DNA of 64,000 nucleotides from Dryas octopetala (Eukaryota; Streptophyta; Magnoliopsida; Rosales; Rosaceae), in the NCBI GenBank assembly GCA_963921425.1, contig OY992839.1, positions 10,395,409 through 10,459,408 of the forward strand, given 5' to 3'. The notes under the pieces were generated by a model. The model was not told the DNA's origin and made no database searches. It saw nothing but the letters and a program-made list of their open reading frames with translations. Every line of letters begins with the position of its first letter. Within the stretch, counting starts at the first letter, position 1. The translations under genes and the position numbers were made by a program. This document shows positions 38,501 through 47,217 of this stretch, piece by piece.

Positions 38501-38643
38501 GTCATTTCATAGAGATACGCATAAAAGTCATTCATCGATTGGGAAAGCCAATGAATTTTGACAAACAAAACATCATGCCCGAAAACAAAAAGTAAGATCA
38601 ATCAATATTGGCTGTGAAGAAAAAGTGAAAACAATAGGAATTT

Positions 38644-38682
<39 letters not shown>

Positions 38683-38873
38683 TGTTGGAGGGTTTTGGAG
38701 AAGCCAACGCAGGTGGGGTATTTGGATTTGGATTTCTGTGTGGAAGAGTAATAGAGGCAACCCTTGCATGACTTTCCCCTTGTTGAGGCTCTGCTGCTCT
38801 GATTAGGGTTAGGGTTAGGGTTTTGATCTTGGATTTCTCCATCTCCATCTCCCTGTTCACCTTGCTTATCCAT
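35526..38873 (-). CDS. small Cys-rich plant protein of unknown function
   Basis: Five exons: 38681-38873, 37914-38083, 37436-37505, 35792-35864, 35526-35646. Phases match and give 208 aa. The protein begins MDKQGEQGDGDGEIQDQ, then NPNPNPNQ encoded by a telomere-like repeat. The conserved part is Cys-rich: SCKGCLYYSS, YPTCVGFSK, NLCDFKYGCVGYSVFLDR, ELPFCVGFEV. Exon 3 encodes an AP dipeptide run, and the C-terminus is basic (DDILYPYRRRPK). I recall similar uncharacterised proteins in land plants (possibly the DUF8204 group) but not a function. The exon 1 donor is GTCTCT inside a (CT)n run. Introns contain a LINE fragment, a SINE-like segment and a degenerate tandem repeat. Exon borders rest on frame and splice signals. 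Confidence 0.75.
36221..36780 (-). mobile_element. RTE-type LINE 3' fragment
   Basis: On the minus strand, 36494-36730 translates to a decayed reverse-transcriptase C-terminus: MLYETEKCRAVRKK resembles the family's MLYGSECWAVKK, and DAEMDVWEERKDRIENDHI with HEKVKVV resembles MLRWMCGHTRKDRIRNEDIREKVGV. The 3' end has GATTCATGTAGCTGACCCCA and finishes in a GTTGTTGTTG tail, the ending shared by plant RTE LINEs and Au-type SINEs. It is a 5'-truncated insertion in intron 3, in the orientation of the host gene. Confidence 0.7.
36916..37262. repeat. degenerate tandem duplication in an intron
   Basis: AATCACATTGCAGATG begins both units (about 36916 and 37119). Both continue through TACAATTTCA, GAATTT and AACTTCAGCT to a GGCATG near the end. 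The unit is about 200 bp and the copies are well diverged. Confidence 0.6.
37695..37775 (-). mobile_element. SINE-like tRNA-related segment
   Basis: The minus strand reads CAGTGGTAGAGCTCTTTCCC, then CAATGGCAAGAGTTTGAGTC, resembling tRNA A and B boxes at tRNA spacing. This pattern is typical of plant SINE heads. The ends were not resolved. Confidence 0.45.
38649..38680. repeat. (GA)n microsatellite at a splice donor
   Basis: An uninterrupted GA run whose minus-strand reading (GTCTCTCTCT) begins intron 1 of the gene at 35526-38873, directly after the exon end at 38681. Confidence 0.85.
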
Positions 38874-39915
38874 CTGTATTTAGGTTTTTAGATTATCTCA
38901 ATCAAATATCATAAGCCCAATTTTCCTTTTCCATTGTATGTTTGTTGTTGCAAAAGTGTCCTTTAACAATTCCCAAAAAGGTCAAATACCCTCTTTTTAC
39001 AGTTTTAACTTTTTACATTCAGTTTTCACTTTTCACTCCCTCCAACTTTCCAAGTGGAGTGATCTCCACTTCATTTCCCGACAGTTCGATGCTAATCCGA
39101 TGGCCGGAAATTAAAGCATGAATTTTTTTTTTTTTTTTGGTGCAGCAGTGTTTCTCTTATATTTTTTCACTTATCAGTAATTAATAAAATATTCTCATAA
39201 GTCATATTACTCAACAAAAGTTTTGAAAAGTTGAGATGGCCACAACACATCACCGTAGTACTATTGATTATCATCAGAAAATGTCTATTGTATGTAGTTT
39301 GACCCTGCAAGTTGAGGACGTGGAATTCGGCTGAATTGCATCTATCCCTTCCCTTATTGTACGGCTCACCAAAAAGCCCAAGGCCGAAGCCCGCCCAGCC
39401 TATTAGGCCAGAAGTCTGATTTCACCCGAAATTTGGTTCGGTCCGATCTGGCCCGGCCTGAAAGTCTCTTAGGTTGGGTTGGGTTTGGCCCGATCATCCG
39501 TACAAAACATCAGCTAAATCGAAATTCATCTACCCATTCGATCATTATTAGAAAAACCACGATCGTTCATTAATTCGACCACCATTATGTCACTTTTACA
39601 TCTCCGATTGAGCTAATTTTTTGCACGAATTATCTTTGAGTGAGGAACTAAAATTTAAACGGTTCGGATCGTTGACAACACAATTGCATCGTTTGTTTAG
39701 AAAAATATGTAATAAAATATATAATAAAACATATGTACATTTATGTTTTAGTATAGTTGTAATGTTGTATATAATTTTAAAAGTTTATTATTTATGGTAT
39801 TACACTATTACTAACATAATAGTATTATACAATAACTTAATAAGCATATTAATAATTTATTGAAGTAAACAAACGAAAGAGCTATTAAATATGTTATGAT
39901 TCATAAACTTAACAA
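38874..39915. other. intergenic with degenerate repeats
   Basis: 39370-39500 is rich in GGCCCG-type words (CGGTCCGATCTGGCCCGGCC). 39540-39690 carries a segment with ACGGTTCGGATCGTTGACAA that has a relative at 63805-63825. No gene is supported. Confidence 0.4.
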
Positions 39916-39986
39916 ATAAACTAGTTAGCTCAGTTGGTTGAGAGTTAAAGCATGTTATGTGAGGTCTCATGTTCAAATCACAACAT
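39916..39986 (+). mobile_element. SINE-like tRNA-related segment
   Basis: TTAGCTCAGTTGGTTGAGAG resembles a tRNA D-arm with an A box, and TCATGTTCAAATCACAACAT a B box about 40 nt later. There is no matching acceptor stem, so it is a SINE head or tRNA relic. It is followed by a T-run. Confidence 0.5.
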
Positions 39987-40029
39987 AGCCAAAATTCTAT
40001 ATTTTTTTTTAAGATATATATGTGTTTAA

Positions 40030-40175
40030 ACAGGCTTTGGGCCCATTTTTGGGCCGCCCGTTCGGGTCTAGCCCGGCTCGCCCAAGCCCGGCTTGGCCCG
40101 AAAGCCCTATTGGGCTTCTATAATTCAAGCCCGAGCCCGGCCCGAACCCGAAAAATTTGGCCCATTGCGGACCCC
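40030..40175. repeat. GGCCCG-rich low-complexity repeat
   Basis: Dense GCCCGG, GGCCCG and AAGCCC words (for example CCCGGCTTGGCCCGAAAGCC) in otherwise AT-rich DNA. It resembles the segment at 39370-39500 and appears to be part of a dispersed repeat. No frame has family character. Confidence 0.5.
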
Positions 40176-40359
40176 TACCTTATTGGACTCTTTCTTTGTA
40201 ATGTTTCTATTTTCAATGCAAGTTTTATTGTTGAGCAAAAAAACTCATAAATTGGAAATTTCTGCCATATAATCATTATATGCTATACATGTACTTTTTA
40301 GTTTTTATCCTTTAGATGTTTATGAGTTCACTTATTAGAATATAAATGTTTTATCATTA

Positions 40360-40985
40360 AAGGCATAACTTATTAACCAAGTAGAGGAATGAGAATGATT
40401 TTAACATATGGGAATCATTCTCATTTCTTATTCCTGTATTTACTAACATATTGTGAATCAATATTGATGTGAGCTCAAATGAAATTAAGAATGAAATTCT
40501 TAATAATGGGGGAATGTGATTCCTTAGGGAGTTCTGAATTGGAAGAGGGAATCGAAATGAAAATTTTCATGACAAAAATACCCTTCCATTTTTTCTTAAA
40601 AAAAAAAAAAAGTCCTCTACATATAAACAAAATTAATTTTAATGAAGGGATAAAATAAAAAAACTTCAAAAAAATTAAATAAATTTATATAAACTTAATT
40701 AAACTACATAAATTTTTAAAAAATAAATCATTTATATATATATAAAAAAAAAACCAATTTTAATTGAGAAACAAAAGTTAGTATAGGTTTTAGTGTATTT
40801 AGTAGACTATAAATAGAATTTTCTTTTGAAAAATTATAATTAGTTCATTCAAATTTCTTATGATTACTAAACACATTAATGAAAATGTCTAATTCTGATT
40901 CCTTATGATTTCGATTTCTTCTTATTTTGATTTTATTTATTCTAATTCTTTCTCATTCTGATTCTAGTTTAATAAAAATGCCCTA
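40360..40985. mobile_element. decayed MITE with GAATGAGAATGA-type ends
   Basis: The left end GGCATAACTTATTAACCAAG is followed by GAGGAATGAGAATGA. The right end is its approximate complement (TCTTTCTCATTCTGATTCTA, then TTTAATAAAAATGCC). The interior holds further inverted pieces, including GGGAATCATTCTCATTTC. The arms are diverged and no target duplication was fixed. Confidence 0.5.
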
Positions 40986-41576
40986 AATGTGATTATATAT
41001 ATCATATAGCCATTTTTAATATTGAATTGACCGACCAATCAAGCTCGGGCTGCAAGCGAACCCAGTTGACTTGTTTTTTAAGGATCATGACTTAATCTTC
41101 TACTTTCCCTTTATCAATCACGGGAAACAAATTTGACACAATTACAAAAGCCATTGTTTTCAATCCAAAACCAAATAAAATTGGGCATTGGAACCTCGAG
41201 TTTACAAACAAATAAGAAAAGGCCAAATGATCAATTGTGTTCCTATTTATTTCAATTTTATTCGGGTAGTTCAATTTCAATAAGCATGCTCTAGTAGTTT
41301 GAGCCGTTTGCAATTTAAGGGCAAACTTCATTTTTGTCAAATTTGTTAATGAAACAATCACCACTAGTAGAAATAACCCCTATTATAGCATTTACTTATA
41401 GCATTTTTTTTGAACTGCTATTAAAAGTAGTTTAATTATAGCCCATTAAAAGAGAAACGCTATAAACCTTTATCTGGCCCACGAGGTCCTTACGCGCGAG
41501 ATCGAGCTAAACCCAAAATTTCCTTACTCGAGTTATTGTCCTTGCATAGAACGCGCATTCTCCAAGAGAGAACGCT

Positions 41577-41674
41577 CATTCTTCCTCCCTCCCTCCCTCC
41601 CTCCCTCCCTCCCTCCCTCTGTCTTTCTCTCTGTCTCTCTCTCTGTCTCTGTCTCTGTCTCTCTCCTTCCACCG
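41577..41674. repeat. pyrimidine microsatellite in the CACTA element
   Basis: A (CCCT)n run from about 41583 followed by GTCTCT/CTCTGT repeats. The downstream GCTTGGTAATTAAGCCTATT looks like an exon end with an intron donor, so this may be a captured 5' UTR. Confidence 0.6.
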
Positions 41675-41984
41675 CCGACCAATCTGCCGCCGAGAGCGAC
41701 CAATCCAGTACTTGGTTGGACTAACGCTCTCTCTATCCAGCTTTCTCTCTGTGGTTCGATCCAGTGCTTGGTAATTAAGCCTATTCTCTTGATTATCTAC
41801 CTATATGATTTTAGGGTTAGTGGGTTTTGGAGAAAATTGATTCTCTTTATTCATAATTTTTTTTCTTTAGAAAATTTTCATGTGCCTATTCTCCTGCTTC
41901 AGCTAGGTTGGGTTCTTTGGGAAAGTTGAGTTTTGGGTCGAATCTTTGAGGAAAAAAATAAGGCTCCTACTTATTTTGGTCGAT

Positions 41985-42182
41985 TGGTATTCTGATTTTT
42001 CCTTCTAGGTTATACATAAAAACCCACATTATTTTGCCAAGTTAAGCATTTTGATATATAGCAGTTAATTAGTGACAAACATTATTTGGTATATATTCAT
42101 TATTCTGATTTTTCCTTCTTATACTTTAAAACCCACATTATTTTGGTTGGTTGGTTTACCAAGTTAAGCATTTTGATACATA
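41985..42182. repeat. direct duplication inside the CACTA element
   Basis: TATTCTGATTTTTCCTTCT, AAACCCACATTATTTTG and CCAAGTTAAGCATTTTGATA occur in order twice (about 41985-42060 and 42100-42182). Confidence 0.65.
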
Positions 42183-43341
42183 GGACTAAAATTACCTAAT
42201 TTTTCTCAAGGTTTAGTCACTGAATAGTGACATATTGCTGCTATATATATGCATATTTGAGTTACAATTCTTGTTATTCATCAAGTAGTAGTTCTAGAAG
42301 TATTCTATTTTCTTTGTATTCAGTCATTTCAATTCTTAGTGTTAGCTATGTTTGTCTCTTCTCAGACTTAATATCAATTCTAGTTTAGCTATGTTGTAAG
42401 TCATAATTTAAGTTTTTTACAAGCTTCCATTCATTCAATTAGTATGCTTTTCCTTGTTAAAATATTAAAATAAGTTTGGCAGTCTGCAAAGCTTGACTTT
42501 GCTTCGTCTACTCTTATCTCTATTGTGTCATAGATATGTAGATATAGCAAGTATCCTCTAATAATCATATGCTAGCTTCACGTGTCCATACAATCCAACT
42601 TTAATCTTTGTCATATGATATTATTCTTAAGTTTTTATTGGAGACCAACCAATGAATGTGGTATGTGAAATCTATGTCTTGTGATGATCATTGGAATATA
42701 ATACATGGAGTCTAGAGGGGGCTGGTCTTTGCTACAAAGCTAGTTAATATTATTGTTCTAGGTTTATATATGATAAACTATATGGGGCAAACTTATCATG
42801 ATCAAGGTTTGGAAAGGATAAACGACTATTAGGAATTGATAGAATATTTCCCTTCTTTTAACATGAAATTTGTATTGAAATGGGTTACTGAGGTGGGGGT
42901 GCATGTATCTGTAGGTTGGCAAGCTGGTGCAGAAATTGTATATATTTGAAACCAAAATTTAAGTTCTACTTTGTGACTTGCATCTATGCTTGCATTGAAT
43001 TTGCATTCTTTTAGTTTGTCAAAACACCGAGAGCCTAGAATAAAGCTTTAAGCTCTAGTAAGATACTTGCCCTGATGATATGGAATCAGTTCTTTATAGC
43101 TTATAATGTATTTAAATTTGTTAATTTTAGTTTTGGGCAATTGAGTGATTGATATGGAATCGGTTCTCTGATAACTTAGAACTTGTTTATGTAGATCTTA
43201 TGTGAATTTAAGATGATAGATAAAGAATGTGTGCATCTTAACAAGTAACAATTACCTTACAATCTAATTGAACACTTAAAATTAAACAATCTAGCTAGGT
43301 AGGCTTTTGAGTGCATTCCTTTTTTTTTTTTTTTTGAAAAA

Positions 43342-43435
43342 ATGAGATTGGAGGGAGCTGAGGTTGATGTCATGACCATGGTGAGTGTTCTTTCCAGTCT
43401 CACAGAAGCAGGTAATATGAGACCCAAGAGGTCAA
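43342..43435 (+). pseudogene. PPR-like gene fragment inside the CACTA element
   Basis: One frame reads MRLEGAEVDVMTMVSV and then [14 protein letters not shown], close to the pentatricopeptide motif of plant organelle RNA-binding proteins (EGVEPDEVTMVSVLSACAEAGNL type). Only about one repeat is present, with no flanking PPR sequence. It looks like captured coding DNA, but a fragment this short could mislead. Confidence 0.45.
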
Positions 43436-43585
43436 TATTCCCTTTTCTTTTTTCTTTTGGCTCTATACTTCTGTGTGATTGTGTTTATTGCTAAATTCTT
43501 TTGCTACTGTTATTGCAAGTTATATCAAATATTTGTATTATTGATGGAGATGAGACATTTTTTTTTTCTTATTGTATATGCCATA

Positions 43586-43754
43586 GATGATAAGAAGAAA
43601 ACAAAACACTTACTTGTACTAGATGGAGCTAAGGAAATGCTCCAATTGTTCACAGTAGATCTACTGGAAGAAGGGTCTTTTGATTTCGTAATTGATGGAT
43701 GCGAAGGTATTTTTCATACAGCATACCCATTTAATCACTGTGTCAGTGATCCAC
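43586..43754 (+). pseudogene. cinnamoyl-CoA reductase-like exon fragment in the CACTA element
   Basis: A single frame reads [20 protein letters not shown], then [20 protein letters not shown] and GIFHTAYPF. This matches exon 2 of CCR-like and dihydroflavonol-reductase-like short-chain dehydrogenases ([33 protein letters not shown]). An AG precedes it where the real genes have an acceptor. The nucleotide-binding N-terminus and the catalytic YxxxK part are absent, so it cannot be an enzyme. It is best read as a host exon captured by the transposon. Confidence 0.75.
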
Positions 43755-45197
43755 ATGTGCATTCCTTTTTAGTTTTGTAGAGTTAATATTTCGATTCAAT
43801 TGCAATGGTTTTATGTTAGACACTTTTATAGAGTTAATATTTCGATTCTTTTTTATCTACAAGATGAACAAAATTATCACCTTTAAAATTTATTTTGTTA
43901 TGCTCAACAATGTTCACATGATGCTTACTAATTTCTTGTTGCTACTTACAAATTTTTTCCAAATAAATTTGCAAGTTTTTGTTTCGTATCACTTTGAGTA
44001 AATTTAAAAAGGAGGTCTTCTAGTAGATACTTTTTTGTAATTAATAATTAAATTATTTGTTTTGCTCTGTCAGGCATAATTAATTGACCATGCTTTAAAG
44101 GGAACACTTAATATACTTAGATTGTGTGCTAAGGTTTCATTTATCAAAAGGGTGGTTATAACATTGTCTATGGCAGCAGTTGCATTTACTAGAAAACCCC
44201 TTCTCTGAATGTACGTAATAGTTTTTCAATTTAATATGTCTTATGTGTTCTTTGTGTAATAGCTCTTGTGAATGCTGATTCATTGAATTTATACTGTCAA
44301 TGATACCAGAATTGCTTATGTCTTCTTCAATTTTTATGGTAGTTTTGTTTGTGGTACATTATTGTTTTATTATGAGCCACTTAAATTATACCATTTAATT
44401 GTACTTTGGACTGCTGTGATAATTAGAAGCCATATATGATAGTTGAGTGGTGATCAACATGATCATCGATCATGATCATGGTTGGTGCAATATTTCTGAC
44501 CTGTAAGTGGTGCAGTTTGCAATTTCTCGAATTTGAGTGTAGAAGATCAAATGAACTGCCAAGATTTGGATTTGAATAAAGCTTGCTTTTTACTAGCTAA
44601 GAGTATGTAATGCATTGGTCATCATCTGTTATGCTGAAATTTATTTTGTCCCAAATTTTAGAGGGATTCACCTGCATTCTGATGTTTTATAATGGTGGAT
44701 TTTCATTATCATTTACAGAATGTTTTAGGTAGTGGGAGTTCCAAACTTTTTGTTGTAGCATTGCTATCTTGTTATTGAGCTAGCTACCGTTTGGAACATG
44801 CTTTCTTTTCATTGAACTAGCCCTTGAAAAAGGCAACATGGAAGGTAGTATGAATGGCTTGGGGATAATTAGTAATATCAATTATTTTGGCGGGATGCAA
44901 TATTTGATTTTCTATTTATTTGTGTGTACACAGAAGGTGGAAATAAGTGCAGGCACACTCATGACTTTTGGTGAGTTCCTTTCATTCTTGCATATCAATT
45001 CAATCTACCTTGCTCATATTGTGGCACTGCAATTTTTCTTATTTTTTAGTCTTTTAGCAACTTATCTTGTGACACTGACTTTGGCTTTCATAATGGACTA
45101 CTGGAGTCTGTTTGAAAATTTTGCATTGCCATAAAGATAAATTAAAGGTGAACAAATAAAATAAAAAAGTAACACAAATAAAAAATTTGCTGTAGTG

Positions 45198-45295
45198 CAG
45201 TGCCCTTGTCAAGATGGAGGTGTGGAATGTGGTTATATGTGATGAGGTACATGAAGGTGATCATTGAAGATCCAAGGTGCTCAATTATAAATAAG
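45198..45295 (+). pseudogene. Ulp1-like (C48) protease remnant of the CACTA element
   Basis: QCPCQDGGVECG is followed, after loss of one base at 45234-45235, by YVMRYMKVIIEDPRCSI. This is the catalytic-Cys block (ECGYYVMRYMK type) of the SUMO-protease-like proteins carried by plant CACTA elements. A GT donor follows at 45296. The frameshift and the missing His/Asp part mean it is dead. Confidence 0.75.
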
Positions 45296-46799
45296 GTGAG
45301 TACTAACTATAAAGAATGGCACCATTTAATTGTTGTGATTGTCCTTCTCTACTTTTTGGTGCCTTTACCTGCCTTTGAAGAAATTTGAAAACTTCAATTA
45401 GCTAGTTAGCTAGTTATTTCTGCCTTTGGATGGACATAAGCTGCAGCAGCCAAGTAGCTAGCAGACAGTTACTATACATTCAAATAAGTGGGCGTGCCTC
45501 GATCTCATTTCTTATTTGCTTCATGATTCTTATTAGTATACTAATGTACCTAACTTTGGTTAATTAATATTAATCTAAACTTTTTGATTGCTTTATTTTC
45601 ATGGTAGTAGTATATTAATGTGAATATATAAACTTCTGAGTGATTGGACATTTATTGGCACGGATATGATTTGTTTTCAGTTTTCTTCTTTTCTTATACC
45701 ATTTGATACCACACAAATTCGTGTATTTAAGAGGGTCACATATATGCATGTTTTTATTTGGTACATTATAGAGGTAGTCATCCCTTGTTAGTACTACAAC
45801 CTTTAGTAGATTGAGGGTACTAATGAAACCTATTGTTGACTATTCTTTTTGGCAGTTTGGAGGCACTTGGGATATAATTGGATGTTTGCGTTTTGACAGT
45901 TTGGAGTCTCTTGGCTATTGGATGTTTTATTTTGAAGAGAGTTAACAAGTTAGGCTTGTTTTTGTTACTATAGGACCTACATATTAGTATTTTTTAAAGG
46001 CCAATTTGAAACTATTGACACTTATGAAACTATTATGCTTATGCAGTCTTAACATTGGTATTTGATGTAACTTCTATATATTGTATTTCAAGACCAATAT
46101 ATTTAATGATCTCTTTTAGTTCCGATTGTTTCTTTTAATTTATATATATACTTGATAGCACATAATTTTCATACGAAATACTATATATAAAAAGTTTCTA
46201 GACAGTAGCAATCTAAAAAGCCTAAAAAAGGCACCAAAATATGTAATCAATAACTATTATATGTTTGTAAAAATTAATGATAACATTTTAAAAAGCTATA
46301 GTAATAATTATTATAGCTTCTTTAAAATGTTATGAAAAAACATTACATATTGAAGTATTTTTAAAACGCTATTAAATGCCACAATAATAGCATTTTTAAA
46401 ATGCTAATATATATCTTTTATAGCATTTCCAAAACGCTACTATATAGATTTTTTATAGCGTTTTATAAATGCTATAGAAAGAAATTTTTTTATAGCGTTC
46501 CAAAAACGCTATAATAAACCTTGGGTCTATTATAACGTCGGCTATCATAGCGTTTTTAATAACGTTATAAAAGGGCTTTTATAGCATTTTTTGAGTGCTA
46601 TAAAAGACCTTTTGTGTTCTAGTGCACGTTCTACGAGCATGCAAGGATAGAACAACTATTTTGTGTTCATTTTCACTATCCAACTTTGTTACAACTCATG
46701 GGTTGGATAGTCGGGTTAGTGAAAATGAATAAAGCGCTATTTTGGCCTACACGCCTGTGGCATGTGACTATTCTGTCAACAAATTTGATGAAAAATAAA

Positions 46800-47026
46800 G
46801 GGAAAAATTTTCAAAAAGGACACGTACTTTGGGGTCAATCTTAGTTTAGAACACCAGTTTGGGTTTGTGTTAGTTTAGGACATATATTTTGGGTTTGTAT
46901 CAGTTTGGGCTTTTCCGTCACCTCTGTCAAATCCTCCGTTAAAAACAGACCACGTGACTTGCACCTGACTTATTTTAAAGGGCAAAATTGTCACTCCCTA
47001 AACCCTAAGACAGATCCAACTGCAAG
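46800..47026 (+). repeat. left terminal inverted repeat of the MULE
   Basis: Pairs with 52267-52493. Its inner end reads AGACAGATCCAACTGCAAG. It includes the word CACGTG and probably drives the transposase gene that begins about 190 bp further in. Confidence 0.9.
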
Positions 47027-47217
47027 AGATACTTTAAATAAAAGGGAATTCAGTTTAATGATTTAGAATTCAATCTGGTCGCGCAAAAGTGTTCGCTGGT
47101 TAGGGTTTTGGACTCTTTCTTCTTCGATTAAAGGTGTAAAGGGGATTTTGGCTTTCTAATCACTGCGAAAGTGATATTCGCTGCAACAAAAAGTGATATT
47201 CTCTGTGGAGATTCGAA

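Larger units (their letters stand above)
41362..46624. mobile_element. non-autonomous CACTA (CMC/En-Spm) transposon
   Basis: It begins CACTAGTAGAAA (41362) and ends TTCTAGTG (46624), and is flanked on both sides by CAC (41359-41361, 46625-46627), the 3-bp target duplication expected of CACTA elements. Subterminal regions are packed with the motif AACGCTATA/TATAGCGTT in both orientations, especially 46290-46610 and 41385-41470, as in the transposase-binding arrays of this superfamily. The length is 5263 bp. No transposase is found; only a broken Ulp1-like piece at 45198-45295 remains. Apparent host gene pieces lie inside (43342-43435, 43586-43754). Confidence 0.85.

Noticed and set aside
38805..38822. 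Interstitial telomere sequence marking a chromosome end or fusion.
   Set aside because: Only three CCCTAA-type units, inside a coding exon; far too short for a telomere relic.
39916..39986. Possible functional tRNA gene.
   Set aside because: A and B boxes are present, but the acceptor stem halves do not pair and the anticodon region is not convincing; a SINE head is more likely.
41490..41724. Arg/Glu/Gly-repeat and Leu/Ser/Pro-repeat frames.
   Set aside because: They translate a pyrimidine microsatellite in the CACTA element.
44838..45134. 98-residue hydrophobic frame in the CACTA element.
   Set aside because: It has no family resemblance and is AT-rich, Phe/Leu-heavy translation typical of noncoding DNA.
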